Shown: in pieces, positions 52,620-62,508 of the stretch
Position numbering within the stretch: the first letter of the stretch is position 1
How the letters are laid out: each line of letters begins with the position of its first letter
Source of the DNA: Rhizobium sp. Q54
GTDB lineage: Bacteria; Pseudomonadota; Alphaproteobacteria; Reyranellales; Reyranellaceae
Direction of reading: 5' to 3'
DNA: 62,941 bases
NCBI GenBank assembly: GCA_945903635.1
Contig: CAMDOT010000007.1
Location: 1 to 62,941 of the forward strand
The notes under the pieces: model-generated
The model's input: only the letters and a program-made list of their open reading frames with translations
Database searches by the model: none
Told to the model about the DNA's origin: nothing
Made by a program: the position numbers and the translations under genes

Positions 52620-53912
52620 GTGAGCGACGCCATTGTCCAGCGGCTGATGAGCCACCACCCGATGGTGATCACCATCGGGTTGGAGCGCATCGAGCGCTTG
52701 CTGAAGAACCTGGGCTCGCCCGAGAAGAAGTTGCCGCCGCTCGTCCATGTTGCCGGCACCAACGGCAAGGGCTCGCTAGTCGCCTACCTGCGCGCGATGG
52801 CCGAGGCGGCAGGCTATCGCGTCCACGTCTACACCTCGCCGCATCTCGTCCACTTCAACGAGCGCATCAGGATCGCCGGCCGCCTGATCGACGACCACGA
52901 ACTCGAAGAGATGCTGACCGAATGCGAGGAGGCGAACGGCGACACGCCGATCTCCTTCTTCGATATCACCACGGCGCTGGCCTTCCTCGCCTTCTCGCGC
53001 GTCCCGGCGGAGCTCGGCATCATCGAGGTCGGCATGGGCGGCCGTTACGACAGCACCAACGTGATCGAGCCCGCGCTCTCTGCCATCACGCCGATCGGCT
53101 ACGACCACACGGGCTTCCTCGGCAACAAGCTCGAAGGCATCGCGGGTGAAAAGGCGGGCATCATCAAGCGGGCCGTGCCCGCCGTGATCGGCCGCCAGCG
53201 CGACGTGAGCGCGGGCGTGATCGAGGCCGAGGCGGCCAAGCTTGCGGCTCCGCTGTTCCGCATGGGGCGCGAATGGCAGATGACACCGTCGGCGACCGGC
53301 TTTCGCTACGAGAGTGACCTGCTCGGCCTCGATCTGCCGGCGCCGGCGCTGGCAGGCATGCATCAGCTCGACAATGCTGCGACGGCCGTTGCCTGCATCG
53401 AGCGTTTGCGCGCGGCCAGGTTCGCCATCGACGACAAGGCAATCCGCAGCGGACTGAAATCGGTGGAATGGCCGGCGCGGTTGCAGCGGCTCACCCGTGG
53501 TCCGCTGGTCGAGGCATTGCCGCCGGGGTGCGAGCTGTGGCTCGACGGCGGCCACAACGAGGATTGCGGCCTCGCGCTGGGGCACATGGCCAGCGACTGG
53601 GCCAAGGAGCCGGCGGCGCTGCCGCTCTACCTCGTGTTTGCGATGCAGACGACCAAGGACGCTTCGGGTTTCCTGCGGCCGCTGGCGCGTCATGCGATTG
53701 CGGCCCGCGCCGTGCCCTTCCCGGAAGGTCACGCCGCCTATACGCCGGTCGAGGCCTGTGCCAAGGCAGCGGAAGTCGGTCTTGATTGCGTGCCCGTAAA
53801 CGACATCGGCGCGGCGCTGGAGGACCTGTTGGCCACCCAGCCCGCGCCGATGCGCATTCTCATCTGCGGCTCGCTCTACCTTGCGGGCGCGGTGCTGGCC
53901 CGTAACGGCTGA
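52620..53912 (+). CDS. folC: folylpolyglutamate/dihydrofolate synthase
   Basis: This 430-residue ATP-dependent Mur-ligase-fold enzyme has the P-loop HVAGTNGKGSLVAYL, YTSPHLVHFNERI and ITPIGYDHTGFLGN. It adds glutamate to (dihydro)folate. The GTG start at 52620 gives the family N-terminus SDAIVQRLMSHHP; a TTG at 52599 and an ATG at 52647 are alternatives. It is probably translated together with accD. Confidence 0.94.
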   Translation: MSDAIVQRLMSHHPMVITIGLERIERLLKNLGSPEKKLPPLVHVAGTNGKGSLVAYLRAMAEAAGYRVHVYTSPHLVHFNERIRIAGRLIDDHELEEMLTECEEANGDTPISFFDITTALAFLAFSRVPAELGIIEVGMGGRYDSTNVIEPALSAITPIGYDHTGFLGNKLEGIAGEKAGIIKRAVPAVIGRQRDVSAGVIEAEAAKLAAPLFRMGREWQMTPSATGFRYESDLLGLDLPAPALAGMHQLDNAATAVACIERLRAARFAIDDKAIRSGLKSVEWPARLQRLTRGPLVEALPPGCELWLDGGHNEDCGLALGHMASDWAKEPAALPLYLVFAMQTTKDASGFLRPLARHAIAARAVPFPEGHAAYTPVEACAKAAEVGLDCVPVNDIGAALEDLLATQPAPMRILICGSLYLAGAVLARNG

Positions 53913-53926
53913 GCCCTGCTTGCCGG

Positions 53927-54247
53927 TCAGGCGATCGCGGTGTTGATCCAGTTCACCAGCTTCTGCTTGGGCTCGGCGCCGATCTTCGTCGCGGCGACCT
54001 GGCCGTTCTTGAACAGCAGCAGCGTGGGGATCGAGCGGACGCCATAGCGTGTCGGCACCATCGGATTCTCGTCGATGTTGACCTTCACGACCTTGAGCTT
54101 GCCGTCCATGTCTTTGGCGATGTCCTCCAGCGACGGGCCGATCATGCGGCAGGGGCCGCACCACTCGGCCCAGAAGTCGACGAGGACGGGCGTGTCGGAC
54201 TTCAGGACTTCCTGCTCGAAGGAAGCATCGGTTGCTTTGATCGTCAT
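53927..54247 (-). CDS. trxA: thioredoxin
   Basis: This 106-residue protein has the active site [10 protein letters not shown] (Cys30 and Cys33) and cis-proline IPTLLLF. It is the cytoplasmic disulfide reductant, and could feed the DsbD-like protein. GGGAGAA precedes the ATG. A terminator-like hairpin lies between the addA stop and this start, so it may have its own promoter. Confidence 0.96.
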   Translation of the reverse strand: MTIKATDASFEQEVLKSDTPVLVDFWAEWCGPCRMIGPSLEDIAKDMDGKLKVVKVNIDENPMVPTRYGVRSIPTLLLFKNGQVAATKIGAEPKQKLVNWINTAIA

Positions 54248-54258
54248 GGTGGGTTCTC

Positions 54259-54292
54259 CCAAAAACAATACAGGCCGGTCGAATGGACCGGC
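54259..54292 (-). terminator. intrinsic terminator between addA and trxA
   Basis: On the minus strand GCCGGTC and GACCGGC pair perfectly around a 5-nt loop, followed by CTGTATTGTTTTT. It ends the addBA transcript about 12 nt before the trxA ATG. The T-run borders the trxA ribosome-binding site. Confidence 0.65.
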
Positions 54293-54332
54293 GCCGCCCT
54301 TGCCCAGAAGCTAGGAACGGGGACCGCGCGAG

Positions 54333-57300
54333 TCAAGGTGCGGTGGCATAAGGCATTGATTTGTCTAGGGTTTTTCCGTCGATCTCCATCAGCCTGGGCG
54401 CCGCTGTCCACAGCAGGAAAGCCCGTACAGGCCGGCCGGGATAAATCGCCTGGAGGAGGCTGCGATAGAGCGCGAGCTGGCGGCGGTAGCCGAGCGCCAC
54501 GCCCGATGCGTGCTCGGGCGGCGGCCGGTTGGTCTTGTAGTCGACGATCAGCACTTCTCGTTCGGAAACAGCCAGCCGGTCGACCTGGCCGCTGACCGTG
54601 AAGGTGCCGCGTGGAGTCTTCACGGTGCCGATCAGCGGTACCTCGGCGCGCGAGTCCCCCGCGAACAGGGCGGCATGCGCGGGCGCTTCGGTGACGCCGA
54701 GTGCCTCGCGCGCCCAAAGGTCGATCGTCTCGGCCGCCAGTCCATGGGCTGGCTGCGCGAGGAAGCGCTGCGCCGCCGCGGCGCGTTCCGAGGGGACGAT
54801 TGCCGGCAAATGCCGCAGCAGCTCATGGATCAGCACGCCGCGCCGCCAGCGGTCCGACTCCTCGCTGGCGAGGGGACTGAAAGGCGGATTTTCGCTCGTC
54901 GCTTCGTCGGGCAGCGGCTGCGAGGGAGCGAGTGGGGCAGGTGGGTCGGGCTCGGCCGGGGCGGCGTGGCGCGACCAGCTCGGCAGCGAATGCGGCGCGG
55001 GGAGCGCCAGCTCCTCCTGGACGCCGGCAGGAATTCGGCCTTCGCCGATCAACTCGTAGCCGTCACCTTCCCAGCCTTCTGTGCCGAGCAGCGTCGCGAA
55101 ATCGAAGGGACGCTTCACCGCGCTGCCGCGCGGATGTTCCGCATCAGGAGAGATGTCGGCGGCAACGCTGGCATCCAGGCCGGCGGCGATGCGGTCGTAC
55201 CAGCAGCCGGCATCCTGCGGCCGTGTGCCGACCCAGCCGCCGATATAGAGACGGTCCTCGGCCCGGGTCATGGCAACGTAGAGCAGGCGATTTTGCTCTT
55301 CCATCGAGCGCGCCCGCATCTCGGCACGCCAGGCGCGTGCGGCCTCGTTGGCATCCTCGCTGCGCGCGACCCACAGGCGTGCGTCGCCATCGGCGGCGGT
55401 CAGCAGACGCTCGTTGCTCTGCGGCACGCGTGTGGTGTCGGGCAGATAGACGATCGGCGCCTGCAGCCCCTTGGCCGCATGGACGGTGAGGATACGCACC
55501 TCGCGGCGCCGGTTGGCATCGAGGTCGCGCTTGATGTCGCCGCCACCTGCTTCGAACCAGCGCAGAAAGCCCTGCAAGGAACCTGCCTCAGCACGCTGGT
55601 ACTGCAGCGCGCGCGCCAGCAGCTCGTCGATCGGATCGACAGCTTCGCGCCCCAGACGTTCCAGCAGGCGCTCGCGGCCGCCCTCGGGGCCGAGCACGGT
55701 GGCGAAGAAATCGAAAGGCGTCGTGTAGTCGGCGCGCGCCAGCCAGGTCGCGAGACGCTTGTGCGCGGCGGCAAACTGCAGATCCTCGCTCGTCCGCCGG
55801 CGCAGTTCGCGCCACAGCCGGCCCGGCCGGTTCCAGGCGAGGCGGAACAGCGCCTCCTCGTCGAGGCCGACCAACGGCGATTTCAGCAGGGTTGCCAGAT
55901 TGAGATCGTCCTGCGGCAGCAGCACGAAGCGGGCAAGGGCGAGCAGATCCTGGATCGACAGCTCGCTGCCGAGGTCGAGCCGGTCGACGCCGGCCACCTC
56001 GATCTCCTCGCGCTTCAGCGCCTTGACCAGCGACGTCACGAAGGCATTTCGCCGGCGGACCAGCACCATGAAGTCGCCGGCATTGAGCAGCTTGCCCGTA
56101 CTCGCACGCCGCTCGTGGCCGATCAGGCTCTTGGCGTGCAGCGCGATCAGTCGCGCCAGCCGCTCGTGCGGTGGCGCCAGCGAGCCGGGATCGGCATCGA
56201 GATCGGTGGGATCGGCCTCGCTCCTGGCGCCGCGCACCATTGGCCACAGCTCGACCTTGCCCGGCTGGCCGGTGCGACTCGGCAAATGCATCACGCTGCC
56301 CGTGCCACCCAGGCCTTGCGCCGCCGCCTCCTCGCCGAACACCCAGTCGACGGCATCGAGCACGGCCGACGTCGAGCGGAACGACACGAAGAGGTCGACG
56401 GTCTCAAATCTCACCGCCGCCGATTTGCTTCGATCGGCGAACCAGACGCGCATGTCGGCGAGCTTGCGCGGATCGGCGCGCTGGAAACCGAAGATCGACT
56501 GCTTGGTATCGCCAACGGCGAATATGGTGCGCCGGCGATCGACTGCGCCTTCGCCGACGAAGAATTCCTCGGTCAGGCGGCGGATCACTTCCCACTGGTC
56601 GGGGTTGGTGTCCTGCGCTTCGTCGACCAGGACATGGTCGATACCGCCATCCAGCTTGTAGAGCACCCACGCGGCACTGTCGGCGCGCTCCAGCAGACGC
56701 CGCGTGGCGACGATCAGGTCGTCGTAGTCAAGCGCCGCGCGCCGCCGCTTGCCGCGGGCGTAGCGCTCGACGATGTCGAGGCCGAGTTGCAGTAGCGCCA
56801 GGGTAAGTTCGATCAACGCCGCGGCCCGGATCGCCTCGTGGGCAACCTGCAGCCGGTCGCTCTCGGTGCGCAACACGGCATCGATGTCCGGCATTGCCGT
56901 GACGGCGGCCTTGCCGGCGATCTTTTTGCGCGGCTTGCCCTGCTGGGTGAAGAACACGGCGCGATAGCCGTTGAGCAACGCCGGCCGGGCATCGGGCTGG
57001 TTGAGCCACTCCATGATCAGCTCGCTATAAGCCTTGTTTTCCTTCTCACCCCGGGCCAGCGCCCGCGCGGCCTGGCGCAGGCCGCCATCGTCAAAGGCGC
57101 CGTCGGCGCAAACCGCGGCGAGCAGCGCGCCCGTGGTGGCCTCGGGCGAGACGCCCAGCGACTTGGCGAGGCGCAGCCGTTCACGCGCCAGGCCTGTATC
57201 GCCGCCGATCCGCGACAGCAGCCAGGCGCGCTCGCCCAGCAGTTTCTTCATCAGCTCGTCGTATTCGACGATGGAGATGCGGCCTGCGACGGCGGCCAGC

Positions 57301-57851
57301 GCGTCGCGCAGTCCCGGTGACGCGTCGCGGCGGGCGAGTGCCGCCATCTGTTCGTCCTGCGCCTGCTTCAGGATGGTGCCGGCTTCGCCCTCGTCCAGTA
57401 CCTCGAAGCCGGGCGCCACGCCGGCTTCCAGCGGGAAGCGCTTCAACAGCGCCTGACAGAAGGCATGGATCGTCAGGATGTTGATGCCACCCGGTGCGTC
57501 GAGCACGCGGGCGAACAGGCGGCGGGCGATCACGCGCTCCTCAGCCTCCGGCGCCCGGTCGATCAGCCTGGTAATTTCCTTGTCGAGATCGGCTTCCTCG
57601 GCCAGCGCCCAGCGCCCGAGCTGCGCGGCCAGGCGATTGCGCATCTCGGCGGCGGCGGCCTTGGTGAAGGTAAGGCAAAGGATACGCTCGGGCTTGACGC
57701 CGGCCAGCAGCAGGCGGGTCACACGATCGGTCAGGACCTTGGTCTTGCCGGTGCCGGCATTGGCCTCGACCCAGGCCGACTGCGTGGGCGAGGTCGCCCT
57801 GCGCTGCTCGGCCGTGGCCATCGTCACGGGGTCGAGAATCGCGACGCTCAT
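54333..57851 (-). CDS. addA: double-strand break repair helicase AddA
   Basis: This UvrD-like helicase-nuclease of about 1172 residues has Walker A EANAGTGKTKVLTDRV at the N-terminus, Walker B LVDEAQDTNPDQWEV, GDTKQSIFGFQRAD, and helicase motif VHAAKGLQAPIVYLPDT. The C-terminal nuclease has LIVDYKTNRPP. With AddB it resects DNA ends for recombination and substitutes for RecBCD. The ATG overlaps the addB stop by 4 bp. Confidence 0.95.
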   Translation of the reverse strand: MSVAILDPVTMATAEQRRATSPTQSAWVEANAGTGKTKVLTDRVTRLLLAGVKPERILCLTFTKAAAAEMRNRLAAQLGRWALAEEADLDKEITRLIDRAPEAEERVIARRLFARVLDAPGGINILTIHAFCQALLKRFPLEAGVAPGFEVLDEGEAGTILKQAQDEQMAALARRDASPGLRDALAAVAGRISIVEYDELMKKLLGERAWLLSRIGGDTGLARERLRLAKSLGVSPEATTGALLAAVCADGAFDDGGLRQAARALARGEKENKAYSELIMEWLNQPDARPALLNGYRAVFFTQQGKPRKKIAGKAAVTAMPDIDAVLRTESDRLQVAHEAIRAAALIELTLALLQLGLDIVERYARGKRRRAALDYDDLIVATRRLLERADSAAWVLYKLDGGIDHVLVDEAQDTNPDQWEVIRRLTEEFFVGEGAVDRRRTIFAVGDTKQSIFGFQRADPRKLADMRVWFADRSKSAAVRFETVDLFVSFRSTSAVLDAVDWVFGEEAAAQGLGGTGSVMHLPSRTGQPGKVELWPMVRGARSEADPTDLDADPGSLAPPHERLARLIALHAKSLIGHERRASTGKLLNAGDFMVLVRRRNAFVTSLVKALKREEIEVAGVDRLDLGSELSIQDLLALARFVLLPQDDLNLATLLKSPLVGLDEEALFRLAWNRPGRLWRELRRRTSEDLQFAAAHKRLATWLARADYTTPFDFFATVLGPEGGRERLLERLGREAVDPIDELLARALQYQRAEAGSLQGFLRWFEAGGGDIKRDLDANRRREVRILTVHAAKGLQAPIVYLPDTTRVPQSNERLLTAADGDARLWVARSEDANEAARAWRAEMRARSMEEQNRLLYVAMTRAEDRLYIGGWVGTRPQDAGCWYDRIAAGLDASVAADISPDAEHPRGSAVKRPFDFATLLGTEGWEGDGYELIGEGRIPAGVQEELALPAPHSLPSWSRHAAPAEPDPPAPLAPSQPLPDEATSENPPFSPLASEESDRWRRGVLIHELLRHLPAIVPSERAAAAQRFLAQPAHGLAAETIDLWAREALGVTEAPAHAALFAGDSRAEVPLIGTVKTPRGTFTVSGQVDRLAVSEREVLIVDYKTNRPPPEHASGVALGYRRQLALYRSLLQAIYPGRPVRAFLLWTAAPRLMEIDGKTLDKSMPYATAP

Positions 57852-60802
57852 TCGTCGCTCCCGCCCGTGGTCGACCATTCGGCGACGCGCTCGAGGTGTT
57901 CGTAGTCGTTGAAGTGCGGAACGAACTCCGGCTGTGGAAGTGCCACGTACGGCATGTTGGGATTGGCGTAACGTTCGGCCATCTTCTCGACCAGCGCCAG
58001 CATCGCGGGGATCAGCTCCGCTGCGCCCTTGATGTCCTTAATCTCGCCGCCGTCGCCCAGACCATTGGCGCGCCAGTAGGTGAGGATGACCTCGTCGGCC
58101 TTGCCCTTGATCTTCTTGAATCCTCCTGTTTCGGCGATTGCCGCTTCGAGCAGGAGCTGGGGCGCGAACAGGGCCTCCAGTTCACGGGTCGTGGGCACGC
58201 GGCCGGTCTTGTAGTCGATCACCTCCCACACGCCAGGTCCGAGCTCGTCGATGCGGTCGGCGACGGCGGTGATGGTGAGCGGATGATTGCGCGGACCGAC
58301 CTCGATCGTGCCCTGGGTCTCGCCGTCGAGCAGGCGCACGCCCGAGGCGCGGCGATTGTTCTCCTCGCCCACGAACCAGCGTGCGAGCCGCTGGAAGCGC
58401 GGCCACCAGAAGGCGCGTTCGGCCGGCGCGGTCAGCAGCTCGCCTAGATGCTTCTCGCCGATCTCCTCCAGTTCGCGGACGGCGTCGCCCGGCAGCAGGC
58501 CCGAGGGATGCCTCTTCAGGAAGTCGTCGAGTGCTGCGTGCAGCGCCGAGCCGCGTTCGGCGGCGCCCAGCTCGGCTTCCAGCGGGTCGAGCAGACGCAG
58601 CTTCAGGATCTGCCGCGCATAGAGACCGTAGGGATCGCGCCGCCATTGCTCGATGCTGGAGACCGAAAGCCGCGTCGGTCGTGCCGCCAGCGGCGGCCGC
58701 GGCTCGGGGCGCGACCAGGGCTTGTAGGCGTCTGGCCGGTCGATCGCCTCGGCCCAGTCGATGTAGCGCCGGCCGCGCTGGATGTATGTGGGCGGCTCGC
58801 CGGCCGAATTGGGGTCGTGACCCAGCAGCGCATCGAGCCGCGCCAGCCAGCGCGAGGAAACCGTGGGCGCGCCGCCTTCGCGCTCGGCGCGGGTCAGCAG
58901 CACGTGGTCGGCGGCGAGTGCCGCGACAAAATCGTGCGCCGACAGGCCGATGCGGCGCTCCGGCTGGGGCAGGCCGAGCGCGCCGCGCATCGGCCGGTTG
59001 AGCCACGGTCCGGTCTCGACGGCCGGCGGCCACGTCCCCTCGTTGAGGCCGCCGAGGACCAGGAGATCGGCGCGCTGCAGGCGGGCTTCGAGCGGTCCCC
59101 AGATCGCGAGCCGGGGATGGCGGCCGTAGCGCGGTCGGATCGTGGCGGGCGCCAGCATGGTCGCCAGCAGCCCCGGCCACTCGCCGCCGTCGATGACCGG
59201 CTGATCGCGCCAGGCGCCCCGTAGCCGGGCCAGCGTCTCGGCCAGCGCTTCACCGGCTTCACCGCGCCACACCGTGTCGGCCGACGACAGCATCTCGGCC
59301 GCCGCGATGGTGGCATCGAGCAGCGCATCTGGCGCGGCGCCCTCGGCCATCAGCACGGCGAGGCCGGAAGTGGCGGCATCGAGCCGATCGATCAGGGCGA
59401 GGACGGTATCGGTATCCGCATCCCGATCGCCGTCCTTGCGCCGGTTGGCGATGATCCGGCGCACCGCTTCGAGACCGGCGGCGGGCTTCAGTCCGCGCAG
59501 GTATTTGCGGTCGAGGCGGCGTGCGACGTCGAGCAGGTCGGCGCGCGGCTGGCCAAGCAGGCAGAGCGGGTGCTTCAGCAGCGCCAGCAGATCGACCGGA
59601 CCAAAGCCGCCGTCGACCGCGGCGACCAGCGCGCGCAACAAGGTGGCGGGCGGCGTGTCGGCCAGCGGCGCACCGGCAGAATCGTCGATCTCGATGTTCC
59701 ATCGCTTCAGTTCGGCGGTGACCCGTCGCGCCAGCTCCCGGTCGGGCGTGATCAGGGCCGCCGTGCGGCGCGGCTCGTTCAACGCTTCGCGCAAGGCGAG
59801 GGCGATCACGACGGCTTCCTGATGCGAGGTGGCGCAGTCGGCGCGGGCGACATGGTCGAGCGCCGCGGGATCGGGCCGCGACCAGGCCTCGCTGGTCTCC
59901 GCCGGCCGCATCAGTTCGGCGACCAGCATCCGCCGCGCCCGGTCGCCGCCGCGGCTGCCGGGCCAGTCCGGCACCGATGCGCGTTCGACACCGAGGGCAC
60001 CCAGGAGCTCATGCAGGCCGAACTGTGGATGGGAGGGATCGAGTTTGTGCCAGCTCTCCTCGTCGATCTCGCGATCGAGGCCAGGCAGGACGACGGCGCC
60101 CTGCGGCAGTTGGGCGATGACGCCGAGCAGCGCCCGTGTCGCCGGTTGCGATCCGGTCGATCCGGCGGCGATCACCGGTGTCGTGGGTGGCGTCGCCTGC
60201 CAGCGCGCCGCCTGGGCGCGGATCGCCCGGGTGCGCCGTTCGATGGCGTCGATCTGTCCGCGTTCGGCCAGCATCGCCGGCCACGCGGTGCCGACGATGT
60301 CGAGGAAGGTGAGGGTGCGCCGCCAGTGTTCGGCGAAATTGCCGGTGACGAGACCGGCCAGCCTGTCGAAGTCCACGCCCTCGATCGCCAGCTCGTCGAG
60401 CAGATGGCCGAGTTCGCGCGCAAGCTTGAGCGCCTGCGCGGCGGACTGCGCGATGGGATGGCCCTGGTCGTCCCTGAAGGCGGCCACGAGCCGCGTCAGC
60501 AACGCCTCGCGCTCCGTCGGGTCGATGGCGGGCGGCAGGGCAAGGGCGGTGTCGTCGCCCGGGGACAGATCCCATTCGCTGTCGTCGACATCGCCGAGCG
60601 GCGCCATGCGCGGCAGGATCGTGGGCTTGCCGTCCGACGCCCGCAGAAATGCTTCGCGCAGCGCGCGCACCGAACGCCGGGTCGGCACCAGGATCAGGAC
60701 ATCGGCCAGGCCGAGGGGATCGCGGCCGTACTCGGCCAGCACGCCCGCTGCCAGCTCATCGGCGAAGCCGTGGTCGATGCCGATGGTGAAGACGCCGTTC
60801 AT
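57848..60802 (-). CDS. addB: double-strand break repair protein AddB
   Basis: This 984-residue partner of AddA has an inactive helicase-like core (LILVPTRRSVRALREAFL) and a C-terminal RecB-type nuclease (VIDYKTGRVPTTRELE). LGGLNEGTWPPAVETGPWLNR is a strong family stretch. The start at MNGVFTIGIDHG overlaps the nucleotidyltransferase stop by 4 bp (ATGA). The four-cysteine iron-sulfur cluster of Bacillus AddB is not obvious, as usual for the alphaproteobacterial form. Confidence 0.94.
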   Translation of the reverse strand: MNGVFTIGIDHGFADELAAGVLAEYGRDPLGLADVLILVPTRRSVRALREAFLRASDGKPTILPRMAPLGDVDDSEWDLSPGDDTALALPPAIDPTEREALLTRLVAAFRDDQGHPIAQSAAQALKLARELGHLLDELAIEGVDFDRLAGLVTGNFAEHWRRTLTFLDIVGTAWPAMLAERGQIDAIERRTRAIRAQAARWQATPPTTPVIAAGSTGSQPATRALLGVIAQLPQGAVVLPGLDREIDEESWHKLDPSHPQFGLHELLGALGVERASVPDWPGSRGGDRARRMLVAELMRPAETSEAWSRPDPAALDHVARADCATSHQEAVVIALALREALNEPRRTAALITPDRELARRVTAELKRWNIEIDDSAGAPLADTPPATLLRALVAAVDGGFGPVDLLALLKHPLCLLGQPRADLLDVARRLDRKYLRGLKPAAGLEAVRRIIANRRKDGDRDADTDTVLALIDRLDAATSGLAVLMAEGAAPDALLDATIAAAEMLSSADTVWRGEAGEALAETLARLRGAWRDQPVIDGGEWPGLLATMLAPATIRPRYGRHPRLAIWGPLEARLQRADLLVLGGLNEGTWPPAVETGPWLNRPMRGALGLPQPERRIGLSAHDFVAALAADHVLLTRAEREGGAPTVSSRWLARLDALLGHDPNSAGEPPTYIQRGRRYIDWAEAIDRPDAYKPWSRPEPRPPLAARPTRLSVSSIEQWRRDPYGLYARQILKLRLLDPLEAELGAAERGSALHAALDDFLKRHPSGLLPGDAVRELEEIGEKHLGELLTAPAERAFWWPRFQRLARWFVGEENNRRASGVRLLDGETQGTIEVGPRNHPLTITAVADRIDELGPGVWEVIDYKTGRVPTTRELEALFAPQLLLEAAIAETGGFKKIKGKADEVILTYWRANGLGDGGEIKDIKGAAELIPAMLALVEKMAERYANPNMPYVALPQPEFVPHFNDYEHLERVAEWSTTGGSDE

Positions 60803-61491
60803 CCCAGGACGCGTTCGGCGTCGGCCAGCGCTGCGGGCGTGCCGACATGAAACCACTGTCCGTCGTGGACCAGGCCGTAGAGGCGGCCGGCGGCCTCCGC
60901 CCGGCCCCAGAGTTTCAGCAGCGAGAACGGCCCTTCGCTGGTGCCGTTGAACAGGCTGGGCTCGCATACCGAGATGCTGGCGAACAGATAAGGTGCCGTC
61001 TCGGCCGTGCCGCGATGGCGCGCATGGCCGTCGGGCTCGAGGTAGTAGTCGCCGCGGTCCTTCTCCTCGCGGCCGATCGCGGTAGCCAGCGGATGCAGCA
61101 GCAGCAGCGCATCCATGCGCCGGGGATCCCAGGTCGCCTGCAGGCGGCCCAGCATCGATTCAGGCCCGTCGCGCCACAGGCCATCGCCGTTCAGCACGAA
61201 GAATGGCCCATTGCCCAGCAGGGGGAGCGCGTTGCGAACGCTGCCGCCGGTCTCCAGCAGATGATCCTCGCGGATAATGCGGGCGCGCCCTTGCACGCGG
61301 TCGGCGATCTGGTTGCCGAGATGGTGGACGTTCACCACGACGTTCTGCACGCCATGCCGCTGCAGGCGGTCCATCGATCGTTCGAGCATCGAACGGCCGG
61401 CGATGGGGATCAGCGGCTTGGGGGTGACATCGGTCAGCGGCCGCATGCGCTCGCCACGGCCGGCCGCCAGGATCATCGCGTTTCTAATCAT
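60799..61491 (-). CDS. murU: MurNAc-1-phosphate uridylyltransferase-like nucleotidyltransferase
   Basis: This 230-residue nucleotidyltransferase has the signature ILAAGRGERMRPLTDVTPKPLIPIAG, then ETGGSVRNALPLLGNGPFFVLNGDGLW. Together with the AmgK-like kinase encoded just upstream it forms the cell-wall recycling route that makes UDP-MurNAc from MurNAc, as in Pseudomonas putida and Caulobacter. Mannose-1-phosphate guanylyltransferases look similar, but the neighbour decides. The start lies in a 16-bp duplication and has GGGGTGAG upstream. Confidence 0.88.
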   Translation of the reverse strand: MIRNAMILAAGRGERMRPLTDVTPKPLIPIAGRSMLERSMDRLQRHGVQNVVVNVHHLGNQIADRVQGRARIIREDHLLETGGSVRNALPLLGNGPFFVLNGDGLWRDGPESMLGRLQATWDPRRMDALLLLHPLATAIGREEKDRGDYYLEPDGHARHRGTAETAPYLFASISVCEPSLFNGTSEGPFSLLKLWGRAEAAGRLYGLVHDGQWFHVGTPAALADAERVLG

Positions 61492-61515
61492 GGCTCACCC
61501 CAATCATGGCTCACC
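61486..61515 (-). repeat. 16-bp-period tandem duplication at the amgK/murU junction
   Basis: AATCATGGCTCACC occurs at 61486-61499 and again at 61502-61515 (plus strand). One copy carries the murU ATG, the other the amgK TGA inside an ATGA. The usual 4-bp overlap appears to have been duplicated, moving murU 12 nt away. Confidence 0.8.
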
Positions 61516-62508
61516 AATGCGCCGCAGCGCCGGCGGCAGCAAGCGATCGACCCAGGCGCGCAAGGGCGCCAGCGCTTCGTGGCGTAGTGCATTCTCGAAC
61601 ATGCGCCACACGCGCGGCAAATGAGGCAGGTAGTCGGGCTTGCCGTCGCGTTTCAGCAGCCGCACGAACAGGCCGATGATGCGCGCATGGCGCTGCGCCG
61701 CCATCAGCGCAAACCCGGTCCGGAAACCCGCGACGTCGACGAGCCCGGTCTCGCCGATGTAGCGCGCGAGGCAGGCGGCGTGCACTCCAGGCGGCACGTC
61801 GCGGCGGGCGTCCTCGATCAGCGACACCAGATCGTAGGAAGGATGCCCGCGCTGGGCGTCCTGGAAATCGAGCAGGCCGCAGGCCTTTACGCCGGGGCGC
61901 GCCGGCAGCCACAGCAGGTTGTCCTTGTGGTAGTCGCGCAGCAGCAGGGCATCGGGCGCCGGGGGCAGCGCGGCGAGGCATTCCCGCCACGCGGCGATGT
62001 AGCGGGCGGTCTCTTCTGCAGGCGTCGGCTTGCCGGTCGCGGCCGGCAGGTACCATTCGGGCAGCAGCATCGCCGCCTCGATCAGCGCGTCGCCCGCATA
62101 GGCGCCGAGCCCCGGCAGCACGGCGCGGTCACCGGCTCTATAGAGCTGGACCAGTACATCGGTGGCGCGGGCATAGAGCTCGCCCTCGTTACCGCCCGCC
62201 GCCAGCACGCGCGCGTAAGTGTCGTCGCCGAAATCCTCCAGCAACAGGAAACCGTGCTCGGCGTCTTCGGCCAGAATCTGCGGCGCGCTCAGCCCGAGGT
62301 CGATCAGGTGCCGACCGATACGCACAAAAGGACGGACATCCTCCTGCGGCGGTGGCGCATCCATGACGACCGCCGATTCGCGCGGCCGGGTCAGCCTGAA
62401 ATATTTCCGGAACGAGGCATCGCCGGCCAGCAGGCGCTCGCCGGCATCGCCCCAGCCGGCGCCGCGCACGAAGTCGGCGCGTCGCAGGTCGCGTTCAGAC
62501 TTCGCCAA
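61504..62508 (-). CDS. amgK: AmgK-like N-acetylmuramate/aminoglycoside-fold kinase
   Basis: This 334-residue phosphotransferase has LLRDYHKDNLLWLPAR for the catalytic loop and CGLLDFQDAQRGHPSYDLVSL for the metal-binding DFQD. GDASFRKYFRL near the N-terminus is typical of AmgK. It phosphorylates the anomeric hydroxyl of MurNAc (and GlcNAc) for reuse by the following enzyme, bypassing de novo synthesis. It overlaps tsaE by 14 bp. Confidence 0.9.
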   Translation of the reverse strand: MAKSERDLRRADFVRGAGWGDAGERLLAGDASFRKYFRLTRPRESAVVMDAPPPQEDVRPFVRIGRHLIDLGLSAPQILAEDAEHGFLLLEDFGDDTYARVLAAGGNEGELYARATDVLVQLYRAGDRAVLPGLGAYAGDALIEAAMLLPEWYLPAATGKPTPAEETARYIAAWRECLAALPPAPDALLLRDYHKDNLLWLPARPGVKACGLLDFQDAQRGHPSYDLVSLIEDARRDVPPGVHAACLARYIGETGLVDVAGFRTGFALMAAQRHARIIGLFVRLLKRDGKPDYLPHLPRVWRMFENALRHEALAPLRAWVDRLLPPALRRIGEP

